Part shown: piece after piece, positions 16,486 to 25,507 of the stretch
Position numbering within the stretch: the first letter of the stretch is position 1
Layout of the letters: each line of letters starts with the position of its first letter
Source of the DNA: an uncultured Lachnospiraceae bacterium
Lineage (GTDB): Bacteria; Bacillota_A; Clostridia; Lachnospirales; Lachnospiraceae
Reading direction: 5' to 3'
Assembly: GCA_905207905.1 (NCBI GenBank)
Contig: CAJLNC010000014.1
Span: 1-42,969 of the forward strand
DNA: 42,969 bases
Program-made: the position numbers and the translations under genes
Notes under the pieces: model-generated
The model's input: only the letters and a program-made list of their open reading frames with translations
Told to the model about the DNA's origin: nothing
Databases searched by the model: none

Positions 16486-17985
16486 TTATCCATAATAATA
16501 GGCATTGAAAATCTGTCTGGCAATGGGAACTGCCGTCTGGCTGCCGGTTCCCCCGTCCTCTGCAATCACAGCTACCACAATATCCGGATTATCCACATTG
16601 GAAAAACCTACAAACCAGGAGTGGGTTCCCATAGCCCCTTCGGTCTCATACTCAGCGGAACCGGTTTTTCCTGCCGCCGTGTAGCCGTCATAGCTCAGTT
16701 CCACTGCCGTTCCGGAGGCAACCGTCTCCTTCATAAACTCTGTAAGGATCTCTGCCTCTTCCGCAGTCATCAGCTTTTCATAGACAGATGGTTTCGTCTC
16801 TGAAACGGTGTCCCCATCACTGTTCAAAATACTGTCAATATAATAGGGTTTCATCAGGATGCCTCCGTTGGCCACTGCTGCTGTGATCATAGCCATATGC
16901 ATGGGGGTCACCAGGGTGTCTCCCTGACCGATGGATGTGGTCATCACTTCACCGTCAGAGGAATCCTTATCCAGTTTAAATACACTGTCACTGTGTATCA
17001 AATCGGTTGGCAGAGACGCGTTAAACAAAAACTGCTCCGCCACCTTCTGAAATCCCTTCTTATCCAGCTCCAACCCGATATGGGAAAAAGCGGTATTACA
17101 GGAATGGGCAAAAGCAGATTTTAAATCCTCCTGCCCGTGAACATTGCCGTTATAGCAGGTGATCGTCACATCTCCCTGCGTCAAAGCTCCTGTACAATCA
17201 AAAGAAAAATCCTGATACTGATTGTTGTGCTCCCGCAGATAGGCCAGAGTGGTTAAAATCTTAAAGGTAGAGCCAGGCGGATATAAGCCCTGAGTAGCCC
17301 GATTTAAAAGTGCGCTGTTGCTCTCATCCATCACCATGGTGTCCCAGTCCTGGGAAATGGTGTTGGGATTGAAATCCGGCTTGGAAACAAGAGCCAGGAT
17401 CTTACCGCTGTCAGGTTCCAACACCACCGCAGCCCCCTTGTAGGATCCAAGGGCATCGTAGGCCGCCTGCTGCAGCTTCACATCCAGAGTCACTACCACG
17501 GTATCTCCCTGAGGCTTCTGGCTGTTGTTCTCATCCCGTATCTGATTTAACAGGGAGGAATGAGAGGTGAGCAGTTCATTATTCATCTCCGCCTCCAGCC
17601 CCGCCTTTCCATTGCTGGAATAACCAACCACATGAGCGAACACATTTTCGTAAGGATAATAGCGGTTTTCTTTTCCCTCCTCATCCACATAGGTGGTGGC
17701 AAGCTGGGTGCCGTCCTCCGTCACAATCGATCCCCGGATCACCCGGTCGGACCTGGTATCCTGCTTGGTATTGTAGGCGTTGGTCACAATATCCTGATGC
17801 TTCACGGTATTTAAATAGATCAGGTAAACGGCCAGCAGAAGAAACAGTGCAGAGAACACATAGGTGACAATCACCAGCTCTGTGTTCCGTTTCCTATCGG
17901 TACTGGGTTTCTCCTGGGGCTCCGTATCCAGCCGCACCTCCCGGACCGGAATATTGCTGGAGTTTTTTGAATCGTTTTTCTTCAT
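16486..17985 (-). CDS. PbpA-type penicillin-binding protein (class B transpeptidase)
   Basis: The protein has about 499 residues, with one membrane helix near 38-60 and a transpeptidase domain. The active-site Ser is in the STFK tetrad (about Ser239), the SxN motif is SCN and the third motif is KTGSAE. Class B PBPs cross-link septal or side-wall peptidoglycan outside the membrane. The PASTA domains and long N-terminal module of larger PBP2 proteins are absent. It pairs with the RodA/FtsW gene just upstream as in rodA-pbpA loci. The start at 17985 is preferred because AGGA lies 8 bases upstream. Even so the gene overlaps rodA by 92 bp; starts at 17991 or 18000 would lengthen the overlap. Confidence 0.9.
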   Translation of the reverse strand: MKKNDSKNSSNIPVREVRLDTEPQEKPSTDRKRNTELVIVTYVFSALFLLLAVYLIYLNTVKHQDIVTNAYNTKQDTRSDRVIRGSIVTEDGTQLATTYVDEEGKENRYYPYENVFAHVVGYSSNGKAGLEAEMNNELLTSHSSLLNQIRDENNSQKPQGDTVVVTLDVKLQQAAYDALGSYKGAAVVLEPDSGKILALVSKPDFNPNTISQDWDTMVMDESNSALLNRATQGLYPPGSTFKILTTLAYLREHNNQYQDFSFDCTGALTQGDVTITCYNGNVHGQEDLKSAFAHSCNTAFSHIGLELDKKGFQKVAEQFLFNASLPTDLIHSDSVFKLDKDSSDGEVMTTSIGQGDTLVTPMHMAMITAAVANGGILMKPYYIDSILNSDGDTVSETKPSVYEKLMTAEEAEILTEFMKETVASGTAVELSYDGYTAAGKTGSAEYETEGAMGTHSWFVGFSNVDNPDIVVAVIAEDGGTGSQTAVPIARQIFNAYYYG

Positions 17986-19315
17986 CCTCATCTTCCTCAT
18001 CTCTTCTGAGCATATATAGTCCTTGCACAATAGCAAACATTGCCAATGTGCTTAACACTGAGCTGCCGCCGTAGCTCACCAACGGAAGGGTCACACCTGT
18101 GAGCGGAATCAGCTTAATGCTTCCTCCCACTGTGAGGAATACCTGCACCGCATAGGTAACCCCAAGCCCCAAAGCCACCAGACGATAAAAACGATTGGTC
18201 AGCTTCATGGAAATATTGATGAACATAATAAAACAGCTCATACACACCAGTATCATGCAGATGGAAAAAATACCTCCCAGCTCCTCTGTCACTGCTGAGA
18301 ACATAATGTCCTGCACTGCATAAGGGATCGCCCCCGGCGAACCCTGAAACAGGCCGGTGCCAAACCAGCCTCCGGCTCCGATGGCGAACAGAGACTGACA
18401 GATCTGGTAGCCGTCTCCGGAATAGTCTGCAAAAGGATCCTGCCAGACCTGTACCCGGACTCTCACGTGACTGAACAGAAAATAGGCTGCCACCGCCGCC
18501 AAAGCCCCCGCCAGCAGCCCCGCCAGCACCAGGTAGGGATTTCTTGTGGCCACAAACAAAATGGCCAGGTAGGTAATAAAAAAGATCAACGCACTTCCCA
18601 GATCCTTGGATACCACCAAAATCAGCACATGAACCGCTGCCAGCCCGGTGGCAATCACCACCCGCTTAAAATCTTTTGCTTCCGACAAAAGTCCTGCCAC
18701 TGCAAAAACAAAAATAATTTTTACAAACTCAGAGGGCTGAAAAGAAAACCCTCCGAACTCCAAGGACAGCTTGGCTCCGTTGGTAACCCTGGCCGCCACC
18801 AGAACCAGCCCTAACAGCCCGATGCCCACAAAGCAGTAAGCCCAGCCCATTTTCGTAATCACCATCACCTTGCGGATGATAAAAGGAATGAACAACGCAA
18901 TCACTGTGCCCAAAGCTGCGATCTTAAACTGTTTGATGGCCAGATCATACCCATTTTCATAGGAAAGGCGGGTGATCATGATAAAGCCAATGGTCATGAG
19001 CATACACATATTGTTGACCAGAAGCCTGGAAGCCTTTGGATAAATATTGCGAAACAAAATCAGCGTGGCTGCCAGATAAATTACCTGGGCCCCGTAAAAT
19101 ACCAGCAGATCTATGCTCATGGTCTCCAGAAACATTACCACATAGGCAATAAAATGAATGAAAAACATAGACACATTCTGCCTTAAAAACACATACTCTT
19201 TGGCCTGGACACTGGTTTTGCGAAACACTGTATAACTCTGCACAGTATAAATAATCATCAGCAGAATAATCAGGTATCGGGAAACCGTCCCTACCAGATT
19301 GATCAGATTTGCCAT
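17894..19315 (-). CDS. RodA/FtsW/SpoVE-family peptidoglycan polymerase
   Basis: The 473-residue polytopic protein has about ten hydrophobic helices and the SEDS motifs FQPSEFVKI (near residue 192), KDLGSALIFF and the C-terminal TGVTLPLVSYGGSS. SEDS proteins polymerise lipid II into glycan strands together with a class B PBP. The cognate PBP is the next gene. The last 35 residues form an acidic then Gly-rich tail (DEEDEDEEKRFKK... GGAAGYGAPG), encoded inside the overlap with the PBP gene. Whether it serves elongation, division or sporulation cannot be decided. Confidence 0.92.
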   Translation of the reverse strand: MANLINLVGTVSRYLIILLMIIYTVQSYTVFRKTSVQAKEYVFLRQNVSMFFIHFIAYVVMFLETMSIDLLVFYGAQVIYLAATLILFRNIYPKASRLLVNNMCMLMTIGFIMITRLSYENGYDLAIKQFKIAALGTVIALFIPFIIRKVMVITKMGWAYCFVGIGLLGLVLVAARVTNGAKLSLEFGGFSFQPSEFVKIIFVFAVAGLLSEAKDFKRVVIATGLAAVHVLILVVSKDLGSALIFFITYLAILFVATRNPYLVLAGLLAGALAAVAAYFLFSHVRVRVQVWQDPFADYSGDGYQICQSLFAIGAGGWFGTGLFQGSPGAIPYAVQDIMFSAVTEELGGIFSICMILVCMSCFIMFINISMKLTNRFYRLVALGLGVTYAVQVFLTVGGSIKLIPLTGVTLPLVSYGGSSVLSTLAMFAIVQGLYMLRRDEEDEDEEKRFKKLQQYSGPGGAAGYGAPGETQYR

Positions 19316-19322
19316 ACTGCCT

Positions 19323-21935
19323 CTATTCTACTCCCCTCTTAAAATGTCCCTTTGTTCCCTCTGGCACTGCCTTCCTTTGCCCCATGCCTTTCTGAAAGCA
19401 ATCAGCCGCCGCCTGCACCACTTGGCGCACCAGCGCTTCCTCCTCAAAGGTAAAGCTCAAGCGGCAGGAAGCAGGTCTTAGAGTCAGCACTTCTTCTCCA
19501 CAGGAGACCAGATCCAGAGGAAGGGAATTGTATAGCACATTGGTACAGCAGGAGCACTGGTTCCGCACTGGAAATACCGCTTTTTTCCGATCTTCCAGCC
19601 ACAAAATCCCAGGCCGTCTCTGACAGCCTGACAGATTCTTTTGCAGACACTGGGCCGTCACCATCAGAGGAATCCGTCCATAGACAATGCACTCGCTGCC
19701 CTGACAGCCCCGGCGGTTCAGTTCCCTGCTGTTGCACTCTAAGGGCACAGTATCTATGGTAATGCCCCGCTGCTTTAAAAATGCTCTTGCCTCTCTATTA
19801 TACGTGTAAATCCCGGAGTCTGCAATCATTTCCTTTTTTCCTGCAAAATCCTTAAAATACTCCAGCTGTTCGCTGCTGCGAAGCAAAAAACCGTCTGCCA
19901 GATCCAGAAGCCTTTCCGGAAAAGCTTTTTCAAAAGCTTTTTTCCCATTTTCCCGCCAGATTAACGGCAGCATCAGGAAACACTTCTTCCCGGTTTCCCG
20001 TATCCGGCTGGCCAACTCCTCAAACCGGTTTTCCTTCTGTCCAAGAAACAGATAACTATCCAGATAAATGCCCTGAATTTCCTTCAGCGTAATTAACGTC
20101 TCCGCCTGCTCCCAGGTCTCCGCAGAAGCCCGAAGCATGGGAATATCTGTTCCGGACCGGATGTCTTCCCCGACTTTTCCAAAAATCTTCTCTCCAAATT
20201 GCTCCGACGCCGGGTCTGCCGCTTCCTCTTTTTCTCCGGCTTGCTTCGGAGCCGGGTCTGCCGCCTCCCCAGCCGTCTCTCCCATTCCCGTGGACAGGCT
20301 TCTGCGAAACTGCGCCAGCCAGCGCTCTTCCAGCTCCTCCAAGGCTCTTCTGCGCAGTTCATTCAACCCCTGCATGGAGTAGAACAACTGCTCCTCCAGG
20401 TCTATGACAAGCTCCTGAAAAACAAAAGGAGTATTTCCCGTTTTCTTTAGCTGACGCGCCACCGTCTCCGAATCCAAAGGCCGGGTTTTGGCTTCCAGGG
20501 CTTCTTCTCCTGTCACCGTCACCTGGCAGTCTTTCTTCCATACCTGGAGTATAGCCCGGCTTTCCTTTTTAAGAATAAATTTTCCCTTAATTTTTTCCTG
20601 ACCGGAGGATAAAACATAATTCTCGCGAAGTCTCTCAAGCTGCCTCTCTGAGCGCACCCGCAAGAATATCTGTCCTGGCTTTACTGCTGGAAAACTTCCG
20701 GAAAGAGAAAATTCTCTTCCCCTGGGCACCGGAAGTTTGACAGCAGTCTCCATCTTTCGTACTGTATCTTCCGTTTTTTTTCGCAAAAGCGCCCTCTCCC
20801 CTGTACTTTTACTGCCGCTTCTCAAACTGATATAGGGTTCCACCACGTCTTTCTCAAAAAGAGGTTCCAGGGCTTTCAGTCTCACACTTCCCCTCTTCAC
20901 TTCCAGTACTGCGGCTGCCTCTGTTCCCTGATGGTTGGGCCTCTCCATGGACATCATGACTTTGCCGTTGTAGGTTTCATAGTAGCCCTGGGAAAACCCG
21001 CCCCGGTTATACAAATCCATCAAAGCCTGCTCGTCTTCCCTCAGTACTCTGTAATCTTCTTTTCCTTCCTGATAAAGATCCAGATACTTCCGGTAAATCT
21101 CTGTGACTCCCGCCGCATACTCCGGCCGCTTCATTCTTCCCTCTATTTTAAAAGAGCAGACCCCTGCCTCTGTCAGCTTAGGCAGGCTGCGAAGGGTACA
21201 GATATCCTTCAGGCTCAAAAGATATTGCTGATCCTTGCCATTTAAACGCTGAATAGCTTTCCCGGAACGCTTCCCGTCTTTTAGCCGCTCCCGAAACGCT
21301 TCTGGATTCCCTTCTCCCTCTATCTCCTTATACAGACTGTACGGCAGACGGCAGGGCTGAGCGCAGCGTCCTCGGTTGCCGCTTCTTCCTCCCAGGATGC
21401 TGCTCATCAGACATTGGCCCGAATAAGAGTAGCAGAGTGCCCCGTGAACAAAACATTCAATCTCAAGATCTACCTGCCTGTGAATCTCTCTGATCTCCTC
21501 CAGCGTCAGCTCTCTGGCCGGCACAATCCGCTCTGCTCCCATAGATTTTAACAGTTTTGCTCCGTCCACGCCGGTAATCGTCATCTGAGTGCTGGCATGA
21601 AGGGGAAGATCCGGAAAATTCCGGCGAATAAACTGAAATACCCCAAAATCCTGCACCAGCACTGCATCCACCCCATGTTCATAAAGCGGCGCCAGATAGT
21701 CATACAGTTCCCTCTCCAGTTCCTGTTCCTTCAGCAAAGTATTTACCGTAAGATATAGCTTCTTTCCTCTCAGATGGCAATAATCCAGAGCTTCGAACAA
21801 CTCCGCTTCCTCCGGATTCTGGGCGTAAGCCCTGGCGCCAAAACGTTGTCCCCCCATATAAACTGCATCTGCCCCTGCATTTACCGCTGCCTTTAAGCCC
21901 TCCAGAGAGCCTCCTGGAGCCAGTAGTTCCAACAT
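19323..21935 (-). CDS. U32-family protein, RlhA/YhbU-like, long form
   Basis: The protein has about 870 residues from the ATG at 21935, with AGGAGG 7 bases upstream; an ATG two codons earlier is too close. It opens MLELLAPGGSLEGLKAAVNAGADAVYMGG and has the U32 signature ECFVHGALCYSYSGQCLMSS, then the cysteine pair in GNRGRCAQPCR. A DUF3656-like middle region and a second TIM-barrel-like half end with RNQCSCCTNVLYNSLPLDL. E. coli RlhA, a relative, is needed for hydroxylation of C2501 in 23S rRNA, so an RNA hydroxylation role is likely rather than a peptidase. A low-complexity insert near residues 555-600 holds a 14-residue near-repeat. Confidence 0.88.
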   Translation of the reverse strand: MLELLAPGGSLEGLKAAVNAGADAVYMGGQRFGARAYAQNPEEAELFEALDYCHLRGKKLYLTVNTLLKEQELERELYDYLAPLYEHGVDAVLVQDFGVFQFIRRNFPDLPLHASTQMTITGVDGAKLLKSMGAERIVPARELTLEEIREIHRQVDLEIECFVHGALCYSYSGQCLMSSILGGRSGNRGRCAQPCRLPYSLYKEIEGEGNPEAFRERLKDGKRSGKAIQRLNGKDQQYLLSLKDICTLRSLPKLTEAGVCSFKIEGRMKRPEYAAGVTEIYRKYLDLYQEGKEDYRVLREDEQALMDLYNRGGFSQGYYETYNGKVMMSMERPNHQGTEAAAVLEVKRGSVRLKALEPLFEKDVVEPYISLRSGSKSTGERALLRKKTEDTVRKMETAVKLPVPRGREFSLSGSFPAVKPGQIFLRVRSERQLERLRENYVLSSGQEKIKGKFILKKESRAILQVWKKDCQVTVTGEEALEAKTRPLDSETVARQLKKTGNTPFVFQELVIDLEEQLFYSMQGLNELRRRALEELEERWLAQFRRSLSTGMGETAGEAADPAPKQAGEKEEAADPASEQFGEKIFGKVGEDIRSGTDIPMLRASAETWEQAETLITLKEIQGIYLDSYLFLGQKENRFEELASRIRETGKKCFLMLPLIWRENGKKAFEKAFPERLLDLADGFLLRSSEQLEYFKDFAGKKEMIADSGIYTYNREARAFLKQRGITIDTVPLECNSRELNRRGCQGSECIVYGRIPLMVTAQCLQKNLSGCQRRPGILWLEDRKKAVFPVRNQCSCCTNVLYNSLPLDLVSCGEEVLTLRPASCRLSFTFEEEALVRQVVQAAADCFQKGMGQRKAVPEGTKGHFKRGVE
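20199..20264. repeat. 42-bp near-tandem repeat inside the U32 gene
   Basis: GCCGGGTCTGCCGC occurs at 20209-20222 and again at 20251-20264, with matching flanks, giving a 42-bp (14-codon) period. The protein reads AADPA-KQAGEKEE then AADPASEQFGEK. This is a recent in-frame expansion in a linker. Confidence 0.75.
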
Positions 21936-21964
21936 ATCCATTCCTCCTAAATTGCCTGCGAAAC

Positions 21965-22053
21965 AAAAAACTGCCGCCAAGTAAAGAACAGAGGGTTTTC
22001 GCACATCCGATTGTCCCATGTCAGAAACCCGTAATTCTCCTTTTGCGGCAGCA
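21965..22053 (-). other. Structured leader between zapA and the U32 gene
   Basis: On the minus strand GCTGCCGC (22052-22045) can pair with GCGGCAGT (about 21978-21970) across about 65 bases, and is followed by TTTTTT. The enclosed region holds a nested hairpin: GGGTTT with AAACCC, then ACAT with ATGT. It sits between the zapA stop and the U32 start, so it may be an attenuator, a riboregulator or the 3' end of a small RNA. I do not recognise a known class. Confidence 0.45.
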
Positions 22054-22063
22054 CCTTATCTTT

Positions 22064-22489
22064 TTAGTTTCTGGTGTTTTTCTGATTTTTCAGGCTTTCC
22101 AGCTGAGTCTCCAGCTGGACAATCCGTTTCTGATAATCATTGGCCTCTTCCTGGAGAGTCTCCAGAGATTTCTCTGAAGCCTCCAGCTTAATCTGCGCAG
22201 AAATCAGCTCATGCTTGATCTCATACAGTTCCCGGTCCTTCTCCGACAACTCCTTCTCCAGATTATCCGCCTGCTTTTTTACTTTAAAATAATCATCCGC
22301 CGTATTGAGATTCAGCAGAATCCCCTGAAGATCTGCCGACAGCCTATGGTATCCTTCCATACTTTTAATCTCAGAAATTTTATTATTCAGATAAACAGCT
22401 ACCCTCTGAAGATATTCTTCACTTTCATAACCGCTCATGGTATATATTTTTCCATCTATCAGTACTTCTGTCTTATTTTTGGATGACAT
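22064..22489 (-). CDS. zapA: Cell division protein ZapA
   Basis: The 141-residue protein has an N-terminal ZapA head (KTEVLIDGKIYTMSGYESEEYLQRVAVYLNNKI). A long coiled coil runs from about residue 70 to the end (KKQADNLEKELSEKDRELYEIKHEL...). ZapA binds and bundles FtsZ at the division ring. The coiled coil is longer than in the roughly 85-100-residue ZapA of Bacillus. A promoter lies 90-115 bp upstream, so it is the head of a zapA-U32 transcript. Confidence 0.92.
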   Translation of the reverse strand: MSSKNKTEVLIDGKIYTMSGYESEEYLQRVAVYLNNKISEIKSMEGYHRLSADLQGILLNLNTADDYFKVKKQADNLEKELSEKDRELYEIKHELISAQIKLEASEKSLETLQEEANDYQKRIVQLETQLESLKNQKNTRN

Positions 22490-22577
22490 AAAAGCTGTCC
22501 GTCCTTTCCCCTGTATTAATCCCGTATCGTTCTTATGGCTGCGAAAATACGCCTTCCTTTGTACTAACGTTACTTCT

Positions 22578-22605
22578 ATTATAAACGAAATCCTATGAAT
22601 TACAA
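22578..22605 (-). promoter_or_regulatory. Promoter of zapA
   Basis: On the minus strand TTGTAA (22605-22600) and TATAAT (22583-22578) are 16 bases apart, leaving a leader of about 80 bases. Confidence 0.7.
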
Positions 22606-22667
22606 GAAATTTCTTTTCTCCCCTCTTTGGAAGGGTGTTTCTGCTGGCACTCGCACCGCAGCCTGCA

Positions 22668-23666
22668 TTACTCCGGCAGAAGCAGGCCCAGATGATGATA
22701 GGTTTTCTCCGATACTGTACGGCCTTTTGGGGTTCGGTTTAAAAAACCGTTCTTGATCAGGTAGGGCTCATACACATCCTCCAGGGTCCCGGAATCTTCT
22801 CCGATTGCCGCAGCCAAAGTGTCAAGCCCCACCGGACCTCCGGAAAATTTTTCAATCATCGTTGTTAAAATCAGGCGGTCGATAGAATCCAGTCCGCAGC
22901 GATCCACCTCCAGAAGATCCAACGCCATAGAAGCTACCTCTTTTGTGATCTCTCCATTGCATTTTACCTGGGCAAAGTCCCGCACCCGCTTTAGGAAGCG
23001 GTTGGCCAGTCTTGGCGTTCCCCTGGAACGCCTGGCCAATTCCAGCGCCCCCGCCTCATCAATCTTCACTCCCAGCACTTTGGCCGACCGAATGATAATG
23101 GTCTTTAATTCCTCCTCCGTATAAAACTCCAGATGATGGATCACACCAAAGCGATCTCTAAGTGGAGCTGTCAAAAGTCCCGCCCTGGTAGTGGCTCCCA
23201 CCAGAGTAAAACGGGGCAAATCCAGCCGAATCGAGCGGGCCGCAGCCCCTTTGCCGATCATAATGTCAATGGCAAAATCTTCCATAGCCGGATAAAGTAC
23301 CTCCTCCACCTGACGGTTCAGCCTGTGTATCTCATCTACGAACAGCACATCCCCCTCCTGGAGGTTGTTCAGCACCGCCGCCATCTCCCCCGGCTTTTCA
23401 ATAGCCGGGCCGGAAGTGATCTTAATATTCACTCCCATCTCATTGGCAATGATCCCGGCCAGAGTAGTTTTCCCAAGTCCCGGAGGACCGTAAAACAGCA
23501 CATGATCCAGAGTATCCTTTCTCTGTTTGGCTGCTTCTATATAAATCCTTAAAGTACTTTTTGCTTTTTCCTGTCCAATGTATTCTTCCAGCTTCTGAGG
23601 CCGCAGACTCGGCTCCAGATGCAGATCTTCCGCTGTCATATCTGTGGTGATGATCCGTTTTCCCAT
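22668..23666 (-). CDS. ruvB: Holliday junction branch migration helicase RuvB
   Basis: The 332-residue protein has the RuvB opening [23 protein letters not shown], Walker [12 protein letters not shown], Walker [13 protein letters not shown], sensor GATTRAG and the arginine-finger region. The C-terminal winged helix ends in [13 protein letters not shown]. RuvB hexamers drive branch migration with RuvA. It is the last gene of a run that starts in the cobalamin genes. Confidence 0.97.
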   Translation of the reverse strand: MGKRIITTDMTAEDLHLEPSLRPQKLEEYIGQEKAKSTLRIYIEAAKQRKDTLDHVLFYGPPGLGKTTLAGIIANEMGVNIKITSGPAIEKPGEMAAVLNNLQEGDVLFVDEIHRLNRQVEEVLYPAMEDFAIDIMIGKGAAARSIRLDLPRFTLVGATTRAGLLTAPLRDRFGVIHHLEFYTEEELKTIIIRSAKVLGVKIDEAGALELARRSRGTPRLANRFLKRVRDFAQVKCNGEITKEVASMALDLLEVDRCGLDSIDRLILTTMIEKFSGGPVGLDTLAAAIGEDSGTLEDVYEPYLIKNGFLNRTPKGRTVSEKTYHHLGLLLPE

Positions 23667-23722
23667 GGTAACTCCAATCCTGATTTTCTGTTAAATTTTT
23701 GTAACTTAACTGTTCTCTCTCC

Positions 23723-24325
23723 TTACAGCAGCTTCTTTAAAGCCTGTTTCAAAATAGCCTCTGTATCCATATCCTCTGTAATCTCCACCCGCTTCACTGC
23801 CCGGAAGGCTTCTGTATTGGAGTAACCTAAGGCCACCAGCGCCTGTACCGCCTGGCCTCTGCTCTCCTCATCGCCTTCTAAAGCAGCCTCTGCCTTCTGA
23901 AGCTTCTTTTCAAAGGCTTCCTCCAGAGATAATTTATCCTTTAACTCCAAAATCAATTTCTGGGCTGTCTTGGCCCCGATTCCCGGCGCTTTTGTGATGG
24001 CCTTCACATCATCGGACAGCACTGCAAACCGCAGGTCATCTGCTGAGAGAGTCGACAAGATGCCAAGTCCTGCCTTGGGCCCAATACCATTAACGCTGAT
24101 CAACAGCTTATAGATCTCCAAATCATCCTCTGAGAGAAAGCCAAATAGCTGCATGGCATCCTCCCGCACGTTTAAGTAGGTGTGAATTGTCACCTCTTCT
24201 CCCACAGGAGGCATATCCGCCGCATCCCTGCCAGAGATCAGAATCTGATATCCGATTTTATTCACTTCCAGCACCAGCCGGTTTTCCCCCACTGCTGCCA
24301 CCTCGCCCTTTAAATATGCTATCAT
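23723..24325 (-). CDS. ruvA: Holliday junction DNA helicase subunit RuvA
   Basis: The 200-residue protein starts MIAYLKGEVAAVGENRLVLEV at 24325. It has the N-terminal OB domain, two HhH motifs (LISVNGIGPKAGLGIL and ITKAPGIGAKTAQKLI) and the flexible C-terminal domain III that contacts RuvB (VQALVALGYSNTEAFRAVKR). RuvA binds four-way junctions as a tetramer. Its ATG overlaps the stop of the upstream phosphatase gene by 4 bp, so translation is probably coupled to a cobalamin-type gene, an unusual partner. Confidence 0.96.
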   Translation of the reverse strand: MIAYLKGEVAAVGENRLVLEVNKIGYQILISGRDAADMPPVGEEVTIHTYLNVREDAMQLFGFLSEDDLEIYKLLISVNGIGPKAGLGILSTLSADDLRFAVLSDDVKAITKAPGIGAKTAQKLILELKDKLSLEEAFEKKLQKAEAALEGDEESRGQAVQALVALGYSNTEAFRAVKRVEITEDMDTEAILKQALKKLL

Positions 24326-24960
24326 TGCTCTGCTCTCCCTGTATATCTCAGGCGATAGTATTCCCTCAGCCGGAGATTCTTTTTCCATTCCTCCGGTTCC
24401 AAGTATATCACATAGCCGCCGCCGTTTTCTACCTGCCACTGAAAATAGTCCGCTGGCGGACTGGTAAACCGCTCCATAATACTCATAATAGTACCTCCGT
24501 GAACCACCAGTCTCACCTGCTGCCATCCCGCCTCCACAGCCTGATTTACCACGCTTTCAAAAGCAAGACAGCTTCTGCGCCGAAACGCTTCCGGTGCTTC
24601 TCCCTCCGGAAAGGGAAGCGTTCCTTTGCTGTCCACCCACTTCTGATAGGAAAGACAGCCTTCAAGTTCCAGATAATTTTTGTTCTCAAACAACCCAAAA
24701 TCACATTCCCGAAAATCCTCCACCATGTACGCAGGCGTCTGCCCCTTCTGCCCCAGGACTTCTGCCGTCTCCCTGCACCGTCTCATAGGGCTTAAAAACC
24801 AGGCATCCGGCTCTTTTCTTCCATAAAGACCTGCCGCTTTGCGTTCCTCCAGCCCGCGGATGCCTTCCGGGCACAGCGGCTCGTCTGTTGTTCCGATATA
24901 TCTTTTTTTCAAATTTCCAGCAGTTTCCCCATGCCGGATCAGCCATAATTCTATTCCCAT
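24322..24960 (-). CDS. Histidine phosphatase, CobC-like
   Basis: The 212-residue protein starts at 24960 with AGAGGA 6 bases upstream. It shows the histidine-phosphatase motif LWLIRHGETAGN (phospho-accepting His near residue 9), LSPMRRCRETAEVL and the later VVHGGTIMSIM with the second catalytic His. Its place after cobU, cobS and a short cobU suggests alpha-ribazole-5'-phosphate phosphatase (CobC), the last step of nucleotide loop assembly. Generic phosphoglycerate-mutase-like phosphatases look similar, so the substrate rests on context. Confidence 0.82.
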   Translation of the reverse strand: MGIELWLIRHGETAGNLKKRYIGTTDEPLCPEGIRGLEERKAAGLYGRKEPDAWFLSPMRRCRETAEVLGQKGQTPAYMVEDFRECDFGLFENKNYLELEGCLSYQKWVDSKGTLPFPEGEAPEAFRRRSCLAFESVVNQAVEAGWQQVRLVVHGGTIMSIMERFTSPPADYFQWQVENGGGYVIYLEPEEWKKNLRLREYYRLRYTGRAEQ

Positions 24961-25099
24961 CTGTGTTCCTCTAACCTGCTCTGCCAGAGTCGTTAAACCC
25001 AAGTATTCCCTGCTCTCACCAGAGCAATTCACCATCGATGTTCTTTCTCGCATTCAGATACACTTTCTTAAAGTTCTCTCTTTTCTCCTATCCAGGGAG

Positions 25100-25486
25100 T
25101 TATTCGGACTTCAGCACCATACCAAGGCCACAGACCACCCGTTCTACCCGTTCTGCTCCTTTGGCCAGTCCGGTACACACTCTCCCCACCGTTTCCCGCC
25201 AATTGCGGTCAAAAGGATCCAAAGGTACGATCCCATATCCCAGTTCATTGGTAATAATCACCACATCCGGATTCTCCATCAGCAATTTTTCTGCCAGTTC
25301 CTGGCAGTCTCTGCCCTCCTTCATCCGGTTTTTAATATATTCATGAAAATGGCGGATACCTTTCGCGCCAAAGGCCTCCTCCTCCAAGCAGGTGCCTCCA
25401 TCCAAAAAGTCCTCTTTTTTATACCCTGTCAGTCTGCAAGCATAGTCCAGCTTTCCCTGGAACGCTCCTCCTACAATTAAAATCAT
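25100..25486 (-). CDS. Short CobU-like protein
   Basis: The 128-residue protein has a P-loop variant GGAFQGK at the N-terminus and the CobU-type motif IITNELGYGIVPLDPFDR near residues 77-94. It aligns with adenosylcobinamide kinase/guanylyltransferase but is about 50 residues shorter than that enzyme's usual 180. It lacks the RHRxxR segment whose His forms the guanylyl intermediate; only FHEYIKNRM stands in that region. It may be a kinase-only or accessory form. It lies 21 bp after cobS, and a full cobU is in the same operon. Confidence 0.75.
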   Translation of the reverse strand: MILIVGGAFQGKLDYACRLTGYKKEDFLDGGTCLEEEAFGAKGIRHFHEYIKNRMKEGRDCQELAEKLLMENPDVVIITNELGYGIVPLDPFDRNWRETVGRVCTGLAKGAERVERVVCGLGMVLKSE

Positions 25487-25507
25487 CTTCCGTCTCCTAT
25501 CTGCCGC

